Source: Acinetobacter sp. CS-2
Lineage (GTDB): Bacteria; Pseudomonadota; Gammaproteobacteria; Pseudomonadales; Moraxellaceae
Reading direction: 5' to 3'
Assembly (NCBI RefSeq): GCF_016599715.1
Contig: NZ_CP067019.1
Location: 2,790,001 to 2,854,000 of the forward strand
Length of the DNA: 64,000 nt
Shown: positions 47,090-55,957 of the stretch, one piece after another
Layout of the letters: the number at the start of each line of letters is the position of its first letter
Numbering within the stretch: the stretch's first letter is position 1
Made by a program: the position numbers and the translations under genes
Notes under the pieces: generated by a model
Told to the model about the DNA's origin: nothing
The model's input: only the letters and a program-made list of their open reading frames with translations
Databases searched by the model: none

Positions 47090-47722
47090 ATGCTGCAATT
47101 GATTCACCCCTTACTGCACAAAGCCATGCAGAGCCTTTTCCCCTGTGTACTTTGTGGCATAGACCAGCAACGTCATCATTCAGTCTGTACAGATTGCTGG
47201 CAACAATTGCCCTGGTTGAAACAGACCATCCGACGACAGGAAATGGAGATTCAGGTGGCCTGTCATTATGCCTATCCGATGGACCGTATTATTCAAAAAT
47301 TCAAATATGAACAACAGCTGCACTTTCAAAATCTGCTTGCTGGCTCACTTATCGGTCTCAAACTTCCCAAAATCCAAGCCATTGTCCCGATGCCCATTTC
47401 CCATCAGCGTTTGGCAGAACGGGGGTATAACCAGTCTTTGGTGCTTGCGAAACTCCTGGCAAAACAGCTGAATATTCCAGTCTGGCAACCGGTTGCACGA
47501 CTGGCCCAACATTCGCAAAAAGGCTTGAGCCGGATCGAACGGCTGGATCAGATTGACCAGCAGTTTGTGATTGCCACAAAGACCCGTGTGCGTTACCGCA
47601 AAGTGCTGATGCTGGATGATGTAGTCACGACCGGCAGTTCGCTACATGCTTTAAAACAGAAACTTGAAGCATTAGGCTGTCAAAAAGTTTATGCAGCCTG
47701 TATTGCCAGTGCAGAGATTTAA
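47090..47722 (+). CDS. comF: ComF-family phosphoribosyltransferase-like protein
   Basis: This 210-residue protein has two N-terminal cysteine pairs, CVLC and CTDC (about residues 18-38), as in the zinc finger of ComF, and a phosphoribosyltransferase fold with the PRPP loop VLMLDDVVTTGSS (about 173-185). ComF proteins are linked to DNA uptake; Acinetobacter species are often naturally competent, but activity is not shown by sequence. The start follows an AAGAAG-rich stretch. Confidence 0.85.
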   Translation: MLQLIHPLLHKAMQSLFPCVLCGIDQQRHHSVCTDCWQQLPWLKQTIRRQEMEIQVACHYAYPMDRIIQKFKYEQQLHFQNLLAGSLIGLKLPKIQAIVPMPISHQRLAERGYNQSLVLAKLLAKQLNIPVWQPVARLAQHSQKGLSRIERLDQIDQQFVIATKTRVRYRKVLMLDDVVTTGSSLHALKQKLEALGCQKVYAACIASAEI

Positions 47723-47804
47723 TCTTTGGAAAGGACATACTGATTTCCCCCTTATCTCCTTGAGAAGTGTCGGCTCATCCTTGAGGGAAGAATCCTTTTA
47801 CCAG

Positions 47805-48212
47805 TCAGGACATCATGCTTTCTGTTAAAAACCGCTTCACCCACGGCATGACAATTTCACGGGTTAAAGGTGCTAATGGGGTAGTTTGAGCCTCCAGATC
47901 GACCCACTTCATTTCGGCAATTTCTGCGGCAATTTTCGGTGCGTGATCTAAAGTCACATAATACAAATAACTCACCAGCTGATGATCCGGCTCGTTGGCA
48001 GTGGCAGTTTCAAAACGACCGATGAATTGCTCAATCGAGGCCCGACAGCCTATTTCTTCCTGAATTTCACGCAGCATTGTGATTTCGGGTGGCTCATGGG
48101 GTTCAAGCTTGCCACCCACCTGCATAAAGCAGGACGTGTTACGTTTACGCACCACTAACAGTTGCTGTTGATCATTTAAAATAATGGCCGCCGCCACAGT
48201 AATGATATTCAT
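47805..48212 (-). CDS. NUDIX hydrolase
   Basis: This 135-residue protein has the NUDIX box GKLEPHEPPEITMLREIQEEIG (about residues 34-55; first part quoted only), matching Gx5Ex7REUxEExGU. Such enzymes hydrolyse nucleoside diphosphates linked to other groups; the substrate is unknown. Its start overlaps the end of the LOG-family gene by 4 bases, so the two are cotranscribed. Confidence 0.85.
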   Translation of the reverse strand: MNIITVAAAIILNDQQQLLVVRKRNTSCFMQVGGKLEPHEPPEITMLREIQEEIGCRASIEQFIGRFETATANEPDHQLVSYLYYVTLDHAPKIAAEIAEMKWVDLEAQTTPLAPLTREIVMPWVKRFLTESMMS

Positions 48213-48808
48213 GCATGTTTCACCAAAATTTCTTGATCAGCCATACCCCATTTCGGTTGTGGCGCTCGAAAAGCATCAAATTGTTGCAAAATCTCTTCAA
48301 TGGAATCCGAAGCAATCATACTGTCTGCAAAACGTGGCTGGGTAAAACCTTTTACTGTGGTTAACTGAATAAATTTCAGCAAATCATCGTAAAATCCGGC
48401 CACATTTAAAAATGCACAGGGCTTTAAATGAATACCGAGCTGTGACCAGGTCCATTGCTCAAAAATCTCTTCCAGTGTACCTGCACCACCTGGCAAGGCA
48501 ATAAAGGCATCAGAAAGTTCCGACATCCTGGTTTTACGTTCATGCATATTGGCCACCACATGCAATTCGGTTAAATGCGGATGAGCCAGCTCATGATCCA
48601 CCAACACCCTTGGGATTACCCCAATGACTTTGCCGCCTGCCTGTAAAGCACTATCAGCTACCATACCCATCAAGCCAGAACGGCCACCGCCATAGACCAG
48701 CGTTTTACCTTGCCGGGCAAGGGTTTGTCCCACTTTTTGTGCGGTATCTAAAAAAATCGAATCGGTACCTAAAGCTGAGCCACAAAAAATTGCGATCGAT
48801 TTCGTCAT
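48209..48808 (-). CDS. LOG-family protein (TIGR00730)
   Basis: This 199-residue Rossmann-like protein has the family motifs GGGRSGLMG (about 46-54) and LPGGAGTLEEIFE (about 104-116, PGGxGTxxE). LOG proteins hydrolyse nucleoside monophosphates to base and ribose 5-phosphate. The ATG at 48808 is chosen because the protein then starts MTKSIAIFCGSA and has AGG upstream; the frame is open to 48901. It overlaps the NUDIX gene. Confidence 0.85.
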   Translation of the reverse strand: MTKSIAIFCGSALGTDSIFLDTAQKVGQTLARQGKTLVYGGGRSGLMGMVADSALQAGGKVIGVIPRVLVDHELAHPHLTELHVVANMHERKTRMSELSDAFIALPGGAGTLEEIFEQWTWSQLGIHLKPCAFLNVAGFYDDLLKFIQLTTVKGFTQPRFADSMIASDSIEEILQQFDAFRAPQPKWGMADQEILVKHA

Positions 48809-48957
48809 TGTTTCAGCCTGTTTTGCAGATGTCATATTAATAAAGTAAATTTTCAGGAGATTTTTTAATAAAAAAGCGATTGAATCAGTGTTTTTATTCA
48901 ATTCCTTGTCTAAAATACACCCATCAATTCACCTATACTGCGCAGGGAAAAGACAGC

Positions 48958-49971
48958 ATGCTTGAAGCCTTTTACGCCACAGAGCGCGGTAGTTTGGAAG
49001 ATGCCACCATCAATGGTGGTTTTGATCTCCACCCGGATTTAGTGTGGATCGATCTCATTGCCCCATCACAAGAAGAACAACAATGGGTCTTAGATGCTTA
49101 TGAGCAAAATTTACCGACGCTAAAATCCTTGGAGGATATTTCTTCATCAGCACGATTTTACCGTGATGATGATGGTATTTTACATATCAGCACCTACTTT
49201 TTGACGAAAAATAAAAATTTTCAGGTCGATGGCGAAACCGATGACAACTCGAGCATTTTGGCAACCGTGCAAACGGTAGCCTTTATTTTGCATAAACAAC
49301 ACCTGTTTACCCTGCGCGGTGAAAAACTGGTAGCCTTTCGCGCTTTCCGTGCCCGTGCCCGCCGCAATGACTATGAGATTGACTATAAAGACCCGACCTG
49401 GGTCTTGCTTGGTTTGCTGGAAGCCAAACTGGATGAACTTGCGGATATCCTGGAAGATATCCACAAGGATCTGGAAAAGTACTCTACCGAAGTGCTCAAC
49501 AACCGCCATCGTGAACAGATTCTCGATCTGGATGACATGATTACCCGTCTGGCACAATTGGAAGACATACTTGGAAAAGCACAATTGTGTTTAATCGATT
49601 TGCGCCGTGTCCTGACTTTCCTGTCCCGTCCACGTGCGTTGGGCAGTCATATTTATGATGCCGATATTCGGGAACTGAGCGAAGATGTTCGATCTCTGGT
49701 CGAACATGATGCCTTCCTGTTCCAGAAGGTTCGGTTCTTGCTGGATACCACCTCGGGATTCATTAACACCGAACAGAACGATACCATCCGTCGCTTCTCG
49801 ATCTTGCCAAGTATGCTTGCGCCGCCAATGCTGGTTGCCAGTGTTTATGGCATGAATACCGATGTACTGCCCTTTGCACGAGGAACCACCAGCTTCATTA
49901 TGGTCAGCATTATTTTAGCGGCTTTCTTTATTGGACCGCTGGCCTATTTCCGCTGGAAGAAATGGATTTGA
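48958..49971 (+). CDS. corA: CorA-type magnesium/divalent cation transporter
   Basis: This 337-residue protein has a large N-terminal cytoplasmic domain, a long helix, and two C-terminal transmembrane helices. The selectivity motif YGMN (in LVASVYGMNTDVL, about residue 295) ends the first helix. It imports Mg2+ (or Co2+, Ni2+). The ATG at 48958 fits the family N-terminus and has an AGGGA site upstream; the frame is open to 48880 but those residues are unlike the family. Confidence 0.9.
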   Translation: MLEAFYATERGSLEDATINGGFDLHPDLVWIDLIAPSQEEQQWVLDAYEQNLPTLKSLEDISSSARFYRDDDGILHISTYFLTKNKNFQVDGETDDNSSILATVQTVAFILHKQHLFTLRGEKLVAFRAFRARARRNDYEIDYKDPTWVLLGLLEAKLDELADILEDIHKDLEKYSTEVLNNRHREQILDLDDMITRLAQLEDILGKAQLCLIDLRRVLTFLSRPRALGSHIYDADIRELSEDVRSLVEHDAFLFQKVRFLLDTTSGFINTEQNDTIRRFSILPSMLAPPMLVASVYGMNTDVLPFARGTTSFIMVSIILAAFFIGPLAYFRWKKWI

Positions 49972-49983
49972 TGGGTTTATATT

Positions 49984-50016
49984 CTCCCTCCTTTTAGGAG
50001 GGAGTTAGAGGGAGGT
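49984..50016 (+). repeat. REP-like palindromic repeat
   Basis: CTCCCTCC / GGAGGGAG arms with a TTTTA loop are followed by the tail TTAGAGGGAGG, as in the other copies of this family. Confidence 0.6.
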
Positions 50017-50110
50017 CTTCTTGTAAAGTCCATTGAATTTGATCGCTCACCAATACTGCTTTACTCGTCATCATCTAGCTACAGGAAGAAATCTAGAATT
50101 CTAATTTTAT

Positions 50111-50146
50111 CCCCTCTCTCTAACTCTCTCCCTGAGGGAGAGAGGA
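50111..50146 (-). repeat. REP-like palindromic repeat, inverted partner
   Basis: In reverse orientation, CTCTCTCCC / GGGAGAGAG arms are followed by TTAGAGAGAGGGG. With 49984-50016 it forms an inverted pair separated by about 94 bases. Confidence 0.6.
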
Positions 50147-50181
50147 CTGCTCAATATTCATCTCTTACAAGCTCAGCTCAA

Positions 50182-50211
50182 TAAAAAAGCACCTTCCGGT
50201 GCTTTTTTATT
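50182..50211 (-). terminator. Terminator of the mla operon
   Basis: AAGCACC / GGTGCTT with a TTCC loop is followed on the minus strand by a T run directly after mlaB. It may also stop the convergent corA transcript. Confidence 0.85.
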
Positions 50212-50214
50212 GGT

Positions 50215-50505
50215 TTAGCCAATCAGCTGCAGATCATCTTGCAAATGACAGGCCTGAATGATTTTCATCATTTTCTCAGGGACTGCTTTAAATTGCAGAC
50301 CCTGAGCTTTCGGGGTCTGACGCAACCAGCGCACCAGTACTGCCAGTGCCAGCGTACTGCCCTGTTCCAGCTCTGCCAGATTGACCACCACCGGAAACTG
50401 ATGCTGCGATTGAATCAGTTTCAAACCTTGCTGGTAATAGTCCTCTGCATTGGCGTAATCTATTTTGCCGGAAACCTGCAATTCCTGATGAATGAATTGA
50501 ATCAC
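50215..50505 (-). CDS. mlaB: MlaB-like STAS domain protein
   Basis: This 96-residue cytoplasmic STAS-fold protein, with LAELEQGSTLALAVLVRWL in the middle, binds MlaF and supports the MlaFEDB lipid transporter. It is weakly conserved in general; the position after mlaC decides the call. It starts 16 bases after mlaC. Confidence 0.8.
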   Translation of the reverse strand: MIQFIHQELQVSGKIDYANAEDYYQQGLKLIQSQHQFPVVVNLAELEQGSTLALAVLVRWLRQTPKAQGLQFKAVPEKMMKIIQACHLQDDLQLIG

Positions 50506-50521
50506 TGAACACCCTTCCCGG

Positions 50522-51148
50522 TTATTTTTTATTTACAGATGCATCTGGTTGGAAGTTCGCAATAGCTTTATCGATATTGCCACCATTACGTTTTACCGTT
50601 GCAGCAAACTGATTACGGAACTGTAAACCTAAATCAATACCAGCCACATTGATATTACGCACTTTCCATTGATTGCCTTTATCCACCAACTGGAAAGATA
50701 CCGGAGTTTTTTCACCTTTGTTGTTGAAATCAATCGTGACCACAGGATTTTTGCTATTGGTTTCTTTATATGGACGCAGGCTATAAGTCTGGTTGGTATA
50801 TTTAGCAAACGCTGTACCATAATTTTCGATTAAAGTTTCACGAAAATTGTGTTCAAACTTGGCACGCTGAGCAGCCGTACTATACTGATTGGTCGCATAA
50901 GTTCCCATCACCAGACGGGTAAAGGCTTGTGAATCAATATAAGGGTCAAGGTTTTGACGCACAATTGCTTTCACTGCAGCAGGATTGTTTTGCAATTTTG
51001 CCTGATCCGCTTTTAAACGGCTAATCAGACCATCCGCCACTTTTTTTACAAAAGCTGGTGGCGTTTCAGCTGGTTGTGCAAAAGCAGTACTCGCCATCAT
51101 TGTTGATAAAACACTGGCTGTAAGCGTGTGTTTAACTAAAGTATTCAC
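50522..51148 (-). CDS. mlaC: Periplasmic phospholipid-binding protein MlaC
   Basis: This 208-residue periplasmic carrier moves phospholipid between the MlaA outer-membrane complex and MlaFEDB. A signal peptide (about 1-24, ending AFA) precedes the MlaC fold with VKAIVRQNLDPYIDSQAFTR and LVMGTYATNQYS. It follows mlaD by 18 bases. Confidence 0.92.
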   Translation of the reverse strand: MNTLVKHTLTASVLSTMMASTAFAQPAETPPAFVKKVADGLISRLKADQAKLQNNPAAVKAIVRQNLDPYIDSQAFTRLVMGTYATNQYSTAAQRAKFEHNFRETLIENYGTAFAKYTNQTYSLRPYKETNSKNPVVTIDFNNKGEKTPVSFQLVDKGNQWKVRNINVAGIDLGLQFRNQFAATVKRNGGNIDKAIANFQPDASVNKK

Positions 51149-51166
51149 TAAAATCTCCTCTCCAAA

Positions 51167-51838
51167 TTATTCAACAAATGAAGTTTGCGCATCTTCTGTT
51201 GATTCAGTTGATGTTTTTTCTTCCGCCGCTTTCGCTGATGACTTGTCCGCACCGCCAGTAATGAACTTGCTGATCAGATCTTCAAGATCCATGGTGCCTT
51301 GGGTATTGGCAATGCTTTCACCACGTTTGATATAGTTCAGGCCACCACCTGGTACCACTTTCAAATATTTTTCACCCAATAAGCCATTGGTGGCCACCAT
51401 AATATAAGCATCTTCATCAATACTGGTGATGGAGTTCATGTTAACAACAAGTTGCTTTTCCATTTCTTTTTGTTTCGCAGGATCCGCTTCGCTGTATTCT
51501 GTGCTATAGCGCAATTCTTCCAAAGCATTGGCTTGAACCTTTTTCAGCTGTTCTTTGTTGAAAGACGTTAACTTGCCATCCAGCTCGAAATACACCGTTG
51601 CCAAACGCGATACCGGATCAAGGGTAATATCGGTAACACGACCAATGGTGACACCACTCATGGTCACTTTGGCACGCGGTTTCAGACCGTTCACATTGTC
51701 AAAACTCGCAGTCATGTTATAGCTGTCACGCAGGTTGGTTCCCATCAGGCCACTGACTTTCATGGCCAGGAAAAATAACGCAATACCGGTAAGAATGACA
51801 AAAATACCTACGGCCAGCTCACTTGCACGTGATTTCAT
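51167..51838 (-). CDS. mlaD: MCE-domain protein MlaD
   Basis: This 223-residue protein has one N-terminal transmembrane helix (about 8-30) and an MCE domain with VNGLKPRAKVTMSGVTIGRV (about 48-67), which forms the hexameric periplasmic ring of the transporter. The insertion after LDGKLTSFNKEQL and the acidic tail are common in Acinetobacter MlaD. Its start meets the mlaE stop by 1-base overlap. Confidence 0.92.
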   Translation of the reverse strand: MKSRASELAVGIFVILTGIALFFLAMKVSGLMGTNLRDSYNMTASFDNVNGLKPRAKVTMSGVTIGRVTDITLDPVSRLATVYFELDGKLTSFNKEQLKKVQANALEELRYSTEYSEADPAKQKEMEKQLVVNMNSITSIDEDAYIMVATNGLLGEKYLKVVPGGGLNYIKRGESIANTQGTMDLEDLISKFITGGADKSSAKAAEEKTSTESTEDAQTSFVE

Positions 51839-52617
51839 TAAACACCTCCAAACATGACCGCAGTCAACACAAAATCAGAACCCAAAACACACAATGAGGA
51901 ATACACTACTGTTCGCGTAGTTGATGTTGCAATCCCTTCTGAAGTTGGCACACAGGCATAACCCTGATAGACCGCAATCCAGGTACAAAGCAATGCAAAA
52001 ACCAGGCTTTTAATAATGGTGCCATTGAAAATATCTTTATAGAACTGCACGCTATTTTGCATGCCACTCCAGAAAGAACCTTCATCTACCCCTAAAAAAT
52101 CGACGCCGACCATTTTACCGCCCATGATGCCGATGGCACCAAAAATAATCGATAACATCGGCAGACTGACAATACCGGCCCATAAACGCGGGGAAACAAT
52201 ACGCTTTAGCGGATCGACCCCAATCATTTCCATACTGGCCAGCTGCTCTGTAGCTTTCATCAGGCCAATTTCAGCCGTTAAAGCTGAACCGGCACGCCCT
52301 GCAAACAGCAATGCCGCCACTACAGGAGCCAGCTCTCTTAATAAGGTTAAAGACACCATGGTGCCCAGCATGGCTTCTGAGCCGATATTGACCAAAATGG
52401 AATAGCCTTGTAAGCCCAGTACCAAACCAATAAATAAACCCGATACGGCAATAATCAATAAAGACATCACACCAATACGGTACATTTGGTAAATAAACAG
52501 CTTAACCCCGAGCCAGGTCGGCATGGAAAACAGGATTTGCAGCAACATCTGGGTTGCCACCCCTATCCCCTGAACGCGTTCAATAACGCGTCTACCTAAT
52601 GAGGCAATAGCATTCAT
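51838..52617 (-). CDS. mlaE: ABC permease MlaE
   Basis: This 259-residue inner-membrane permease has the MlaE family segment GRAGSALTAEIGLMKATEQL (about 107-126) with about five helices. It is the membrane channel of the MlaFEDB system that keeps phospholipids out of the outer leaflet of the outer membrane. It overlaps mlaF by 4 bases and mlaD by 1. Confidence 0.93.
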   Translation of the reverse strand: MNAIASLGRRVIERVQGIGVATQMLLQILFSMPTWLGVKLFIYQMYRIGVMSLLIIAVSGLFIGLVLGLQGYSILVNIGSEAMLGTMVSLTLLRELAPVVAALLFAGRAGSALTAEIGLMKATEQLASMEMIGVDPLKRIVSPRLWAGIVSLPMLSIIFGAIGIMGGKMVGVDFLGVDEGSFWSGMQNSVQFYKDIFNGTIIKSLVFALLCTWIAVYQGYACVPTSEGIATSTTRTVVYSSLCVLGSDFVLTAVMFGGV

Positions 52618-53432
52618 GAACGCACCTCATCACTTAAATAAGCCGTATGGCTAAACTGATAATCGACAGGACCTTCAGCAGCACCGGTTAAGAACTGACG
52701 AACAAATGCCGATTCATGCTGCATTAATTCAGCCGGCGTGCCTTCACCCTGAATAATCCCTTCCGCGATAATATAGATGTAATCGGCAATAGATAGGGTT
52801 TCTCCCACATCGTGCGACACAATAATCGTGGTTAAATCCAGTGCTTCACGCAAGGTACGAATTAAACGGGCGAGGACCCCTTTTACAATCGGATCTTGGC
52901 CGGCAAAAGGTTCATCGTACATGATCAGCTCCGGATCCAGTGCAATGGCGCGAGCCAAGGCCACACGACGGTTCATCCCGCCTGACAGCTCTGAAGGCAT
53001 CAGCTTTTCAGTACCCCGCAAGCCTACCGCTTCCAGTTTGAGTGCCACCAGCTCGGCAATCAGATGTTCCGAAAGTTGCGTATGTGCACGTAACGGAAAA
53101 GCCACGTTTTCATAGACGCTCATATCGGTAAACAGTGCACCGCTTTGGAATAGCATACCCATACGTGCACGTGCAGCAAATAATTCCTGACGTGACATAT
53201 CTGCAATACTTTTGCCGTCCAAGAGAATTTCACCGTGCTCAGGCGTCAACTGACCACCAATCAGACGCAGCAAAGTGGTTTTTCCCGTACCTGAAGGCCC
53301 CATAATCGCGGTAATCTGGCCACGCCGAATTTTTAAACTGACATTATCGAAAATGACACGTTTCCCTCGTTTAAAACTCAAATCATGGACTTCAATCCAA
53401 GATTGAGCTTGCTGAGGTATTTGATTATTCAT
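52614..53432 (-). CDS. mlaF: ABC ATPase MlaF
   Basis: This 272-residue ATPase powers the MlaFEDB transporter. Motifs are GPSGTGKTT (Walker A, about 45), LSGGMNRRVALARAIA (signature, about 149), and LIMYDEPFAGQD (Walker B, about 170). It is the first gene of the mlaFEDCB operon. A TTACCT / AGGTAA inverted repeat lies upstream at 53494-53507 near a possible TATAGT -10 element. Confidence 0.93.
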   Translation of the reverse strand: MNNQIPQQAQSWIEVHDLSFKRGKRVIFDNVSLKIRRGQITAIMGPSGTGKTTLLRLIGGQLTPEHGEILLDGKSIADMSRQELFAARARMGMLFQSGALFTDMSVYENVAFPLRAHTQLSEHLIAELVALKLEAVGLRGTEKLMPSELSGGMNRRVALARAIALDPELIMYDEPFAGQDPIVKGVLARLIRTLREALDLTTIIVSHDVGETLSIADYIYIIAEGIIQGEGTPAELMQHESAFVRQFLTGAAEGPVDYQFSHTAYLSDEVRS

Positions 53433-53580
53433 AGCTGAGGGTTTTCCTGCATTTTTTCAGCATGCATACTATAAAGGATTCGGGTTTAAAATGTTACCTT
53501 TAGGTAAAAAGCAACCGATTTACCATAATTTTTTAATTATTTAATTGTGGTGCAATTATTTTAACAAACAGGATACTGTG

Positions 53581-53649
53581 TTACAGAAAGCTATTATAGA
53601 TATAGTATGCAATATTGATGAGTAATAAAATTAAACCAATATAAGGCAT
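53581..53649 (-). CDS. Candidate 22-residue hydrophobic peptide
   Basis: The frame encodes MPYIGLILLLINIAYYIYNS plus FL, a single hydrophobic segment. An AGAGGTGATT ribosome binding site lies directly before the ATG with good spacing, which is unlikely by chance in such an AT-rich gap. No terminator follows. It could be a small membrane peptide or a random hit. Conservation in related genomes would decide this. Confidence 0.4.
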   Translation of the reverse strand: MPYIGLILLLINIAYYIYNSFL

Positions 53650-53771
53650 AATCACCTCTTGATTAAAATTCCAAACATAATAATTAGATTCATTATTCAT
53701 ATTTAACAGAATCAAGACAAACTATGATCCAGTATACATTTCTACTCAACAAGATCAAAGATTAATCCCAT

Positions 53772-53800
53772 AAAAAAACCGGTGTTTCCACCGGTTTTTT
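53772..53800 (-). terminator. Terminator of the DEAD-box helicase gene
   Basis: AAACCGGTG / CACCGGTTT with a TTTC-type loop is flanked by A and T runs, just after the helicase stop. Confidence 0.85.
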
Positions 53801-53820
53801 ACTACCCAAATCTAACGTTA

Positions 53821-55683
53821 TTAGTCGTTAAATTTGCGACGTGGGCGATCTTCACCAAAACTGCGTTTAGGACGATCTTCACTGAAAGAACGCTTAGGAC
53901 GATCATCAGCAAACGAACGTTGTGGACGATCACCAAAGCTACGTTGTGGACGGTCACCATTGAATTCGCGACGTGGACGATCACCTGCTGGTTTATAGTC
54001 TACGCGGTTACCACGGTTGTCATCGTTAGAACGAGGACGGTCGCCAAAACCACCTTCACGACGTGGAGCTGGACGATCACCGAAATCACGCTTCGGACGG
54101 TCATCAAAAGAACGTTGTGGACGGTCGCCAAAACCACCTTCACGACGTGGACGATCTTCACCGCCAAAGCTACGTTGTGGACGGTCGCCATTATATTCGC
54201 GACGTGGACGATCTTCACCGCCAAAGCTGCGTTGTGGACGATCACCAAAACCACCTTCACGGCGTGGACGGTCGCTATTGAATTCACGACGTGGACGATC
54301 TTCTCCACCGAATGCTGGACGTTCGCCACGTGGTTTGTCATCGTAGCTGCGACGTGGACGATCATCACCGCCTTCACGACGTTTGAAGTTACTTTCGCCT
54401 TCAAAACGTGCACGACCACCGCCATCACGACCGCCAAAACCGCCACGACCACGACCACCGCCATCACGACCGCTACGACCACGACCGCCGCCATCACGAC
54501 TACCGCGTGCAGGAGGTGGAGATGGCTCAAGACCTTCAATTTCAGAAACGTTTAAACGCGCTTCCAGGAAGTCTTCTAAAGCACGGATCTTGCCGCGTTC
54601 ACGGTAAGTTGCAAGTGTAATTGCTTTACCAGTACGACCGGCACGACCAGTACGACCAATACGGTGTACATAGTCTTCGTTCTTCATTGGAAGACCGAAG
54701 TTAATTACGTGAGAAATGGTTGGTACATCAAGACCACGCGCAGCAACGTCAGTTGCAACCAGGATCTTAGCACGGCCTTCACGGATGCTGCGTAAACGAC
54801 GGTTACGAACAGTTTGTGGCATAGCACCATGAAGTGCTACAACTGATAAACCTGCTTCAGCAAGTTCTTCAGCCAACATATCTGTGTCTTCTTGAGTAGA
54901 AGCAAATACTACTGCTTGATCAACGTCTTCTTCGTTCAACCAGTGAGTAAGCAGTTTTTTCTTATGTTCGAAACCGTCAGTCCAATGCAAAGTCTGAGTA
55001 ATATCAGTATTTGTAGAGTGACCAGTTTCAATCGAAATACGCATCGGATCATTCATCATGCGTTCTGCAAGTGTAATGATACGTGGTGCAAAAGTCGCAG
55101 AGAACATAAGTGTTTGCTTACGGTTTGCAGCCAAATCACCAATGGCTTCTAGATCTTCAGAGAACCCAAGATCCAGCATACGGTCAGCTTCATCAACAAT
55201 TAATGAATCAACTTTGTCGAGTTTAATTTGACGACGGTTAACCAAGTCAAGTAAACGACCTGGAGTCGCTACAACAACCTGTGCGCCTTTTAACTGCTGG
55301 ATTTGTTTACCAAAAGGCATACCACCCATGATTGCAGCTACACGTACGCCTTTCATATGGCGAACCAAGGCAATCGCATCCTGACATACTTGCTGTGCAA
55401 GCTCACGAGTCGGAGAAATTACCAAAATAGATGGTTGAGTAATTGCTTTCATACGTTCTTTAAACGGTACGAAAGTATCTTGATTTGCAAGTGCATTCAA
55501 AGTTGGAAGCAAGAATGCAGCTGTTTTACCAGAACCGGTTTGGCTTGATACTAAAAGGTCTTTACCTTCAAGCGCAGCAGGAATCGCTTGTTCTTGTACA
55601 GGAGTTGGCGTAGTAAAGCCTAAACCTTCAAGAGCCTGTGTTAATGACTCATCGAGGGAAAAATCAGCAAAAGTTTTGCTCAT
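53821..55683 (-). CDS. DEAD-box RNA helicase with long RG-rich repeat tail
   Basis: This is a 620-residue ATP-dependent RNA helicase. Motifs are VSSQTGSGKT (I, about 45), VDEADRMLD (II, DEAD, about 164), FSATF (III, SAT, about 194) and HRIGRTGRAG (VI, about 342). The helicase core ends near 390. Residues about 400-620 form a low-complexity tail built from repeats of GDRPRREFNGDRPQRSFG type, which bind RNA and may promote condensates. RhlE is the closest type by core, but DeaD-like function in cold is also possible. A long structured leader precedes it. Confidence 0.88.
   Translation of the reverse strand: MSKTFADFSLDESLTQALEGLGFTTPTPVQEQAIPAALEGKDLLVSSQTGSGKTAAFLLPTLNALANQDTFVPFKERMKAITQPSILVISPTRELAQQVCQDAIALVRHMKGVRVAAIMGGMPFGKQIQQLKGAQVVVATPGRLLDLVNRRQIKLDKVDSLIVDEADRMLDLGFSEDLEAIGDLAANRKQTLMFSATFAPRIITLAERMMNDPMRISIETGHSTNTDITQTLHWTDGFEHKKKLLTHWLNEEDVDQAVVFASTQEDTDMLAEELAEAGLSVVALHGAMPQTVRNRRLRSIREGRAKILVATDVAARGLDVPTISHVINFGLPMKNEDYVHRIGRTGRAGRTGKAITLATYRERGKIRALEDFLEARLNVSEIEGLEPSPPPARGSRDGGGRGRSGRDGGGRGRGGFGGRDGGGRARFEGESNFKRREGGDDRPRRSYDDKPRGERPAFGGEDRPRREFNSDRPRREGGFGDRPQRSFGGEDRPRREYNGDRPQRSFGGEDRPRREGGFGDRPQRSFDDRPKRDFGDRPAPRREGGFGDRPRSNDDNRGNRVDYKPAGDRPRREFNGDRPQRSFGDRPQRSFADDRPKRSFSEDRPKRSFGEDRPRRKFND
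53838..54480 (-). repeat. Imperfect tandem repeats coding the RG-rich tail
   Basis: Units of about 20-60 bases encoding GDRPRRE, GDRPQRSFG and GGEDRPRRE recur at least ten times. These are coding repeats, not CRISPR, and could vary in number between strains by recombination. Confidence 0.8.
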
Positions 55684-55957
55684 AGAGAGTATTCACCCTG
55701 AAATGGGTGCTCCATTTAATAAATTACAATATGGACATCGGCAAAAAGCGGCACAGCAATTAGAGCTGAAAAAATAAGGATTCAGCAGCGATCCGAATAA
55801 CGACGATGTGGATATAACGCACGCATGATTACGGCCGCAAACCTGAAGGAATCGCTTAAGCGATTGGGGCGCGAAGGATATGTCCTCTCTATGGACAGCA
55901 CGCGCATACAATGATTAGAAGATAATGTTCAGGTAAAGAACGGAAATTTAAGTGCGT
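55684..55957 (-). promoter_or_regulatory. Long structured 5' leader of the DEAD-box helicase gene
   Basis: About 270 bases lie between a possible -10 element (TATTAT on the minus strand, 55964-55969) and the start codon. They contain a perfect palindrome AATCGCTTAAGCGATT (55850-55865) and a CACCC / GGGTG hairpin (55694-55709) that overlaps the likely ribosome binding site. The arrangement resembles the long leaders of cold-regulated helicase mRNAs. The -35 element is weak, so the start site is uncertain. Confidence 0.45.

Larger units (their letters stand above)
53433..53820. other. Intergenic region between the DEAD-box helicase and mlaF genes
   Basis: This 388-base AT-rich gap lies after the helicase gene end and before mlaF, both on the minus strand. 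It contains a probable mlaF promoter region (inverted repeat at 53494-53507), a 22-codon small ORF (53581-53649) and the helicase terminator (53772-53800). Apart from these I see nothing. Confidence 0.6.

Noticed and set aside
47723..47804. Possible REP-like copy after comF
   Set aside because: The C- and G-rich stretches here do not form the palindrome plus tail of the other copies.
53838..54480. Short regularly spaced repeats resembling a CRISPR array
   Set aside because: The repeats are imperfect, in frame, code for the helicase tail and have no unique spacers of constant size.
53782..54555. 257-residue threonine-rich open frame on the + strand
   Set aside because: It is the complement of the RG-rich repeat tail of the helicase; its Thr/Ala/Ile bias follows from the repeated coding sequence on the other strand.
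55693..55911. 72-residue open frame in the helicase leader
   Set aside because: It has a TTG-type start, no ribosome binding site and an odd cysteine-rich composition; the region is better explained as an untranslated leader.
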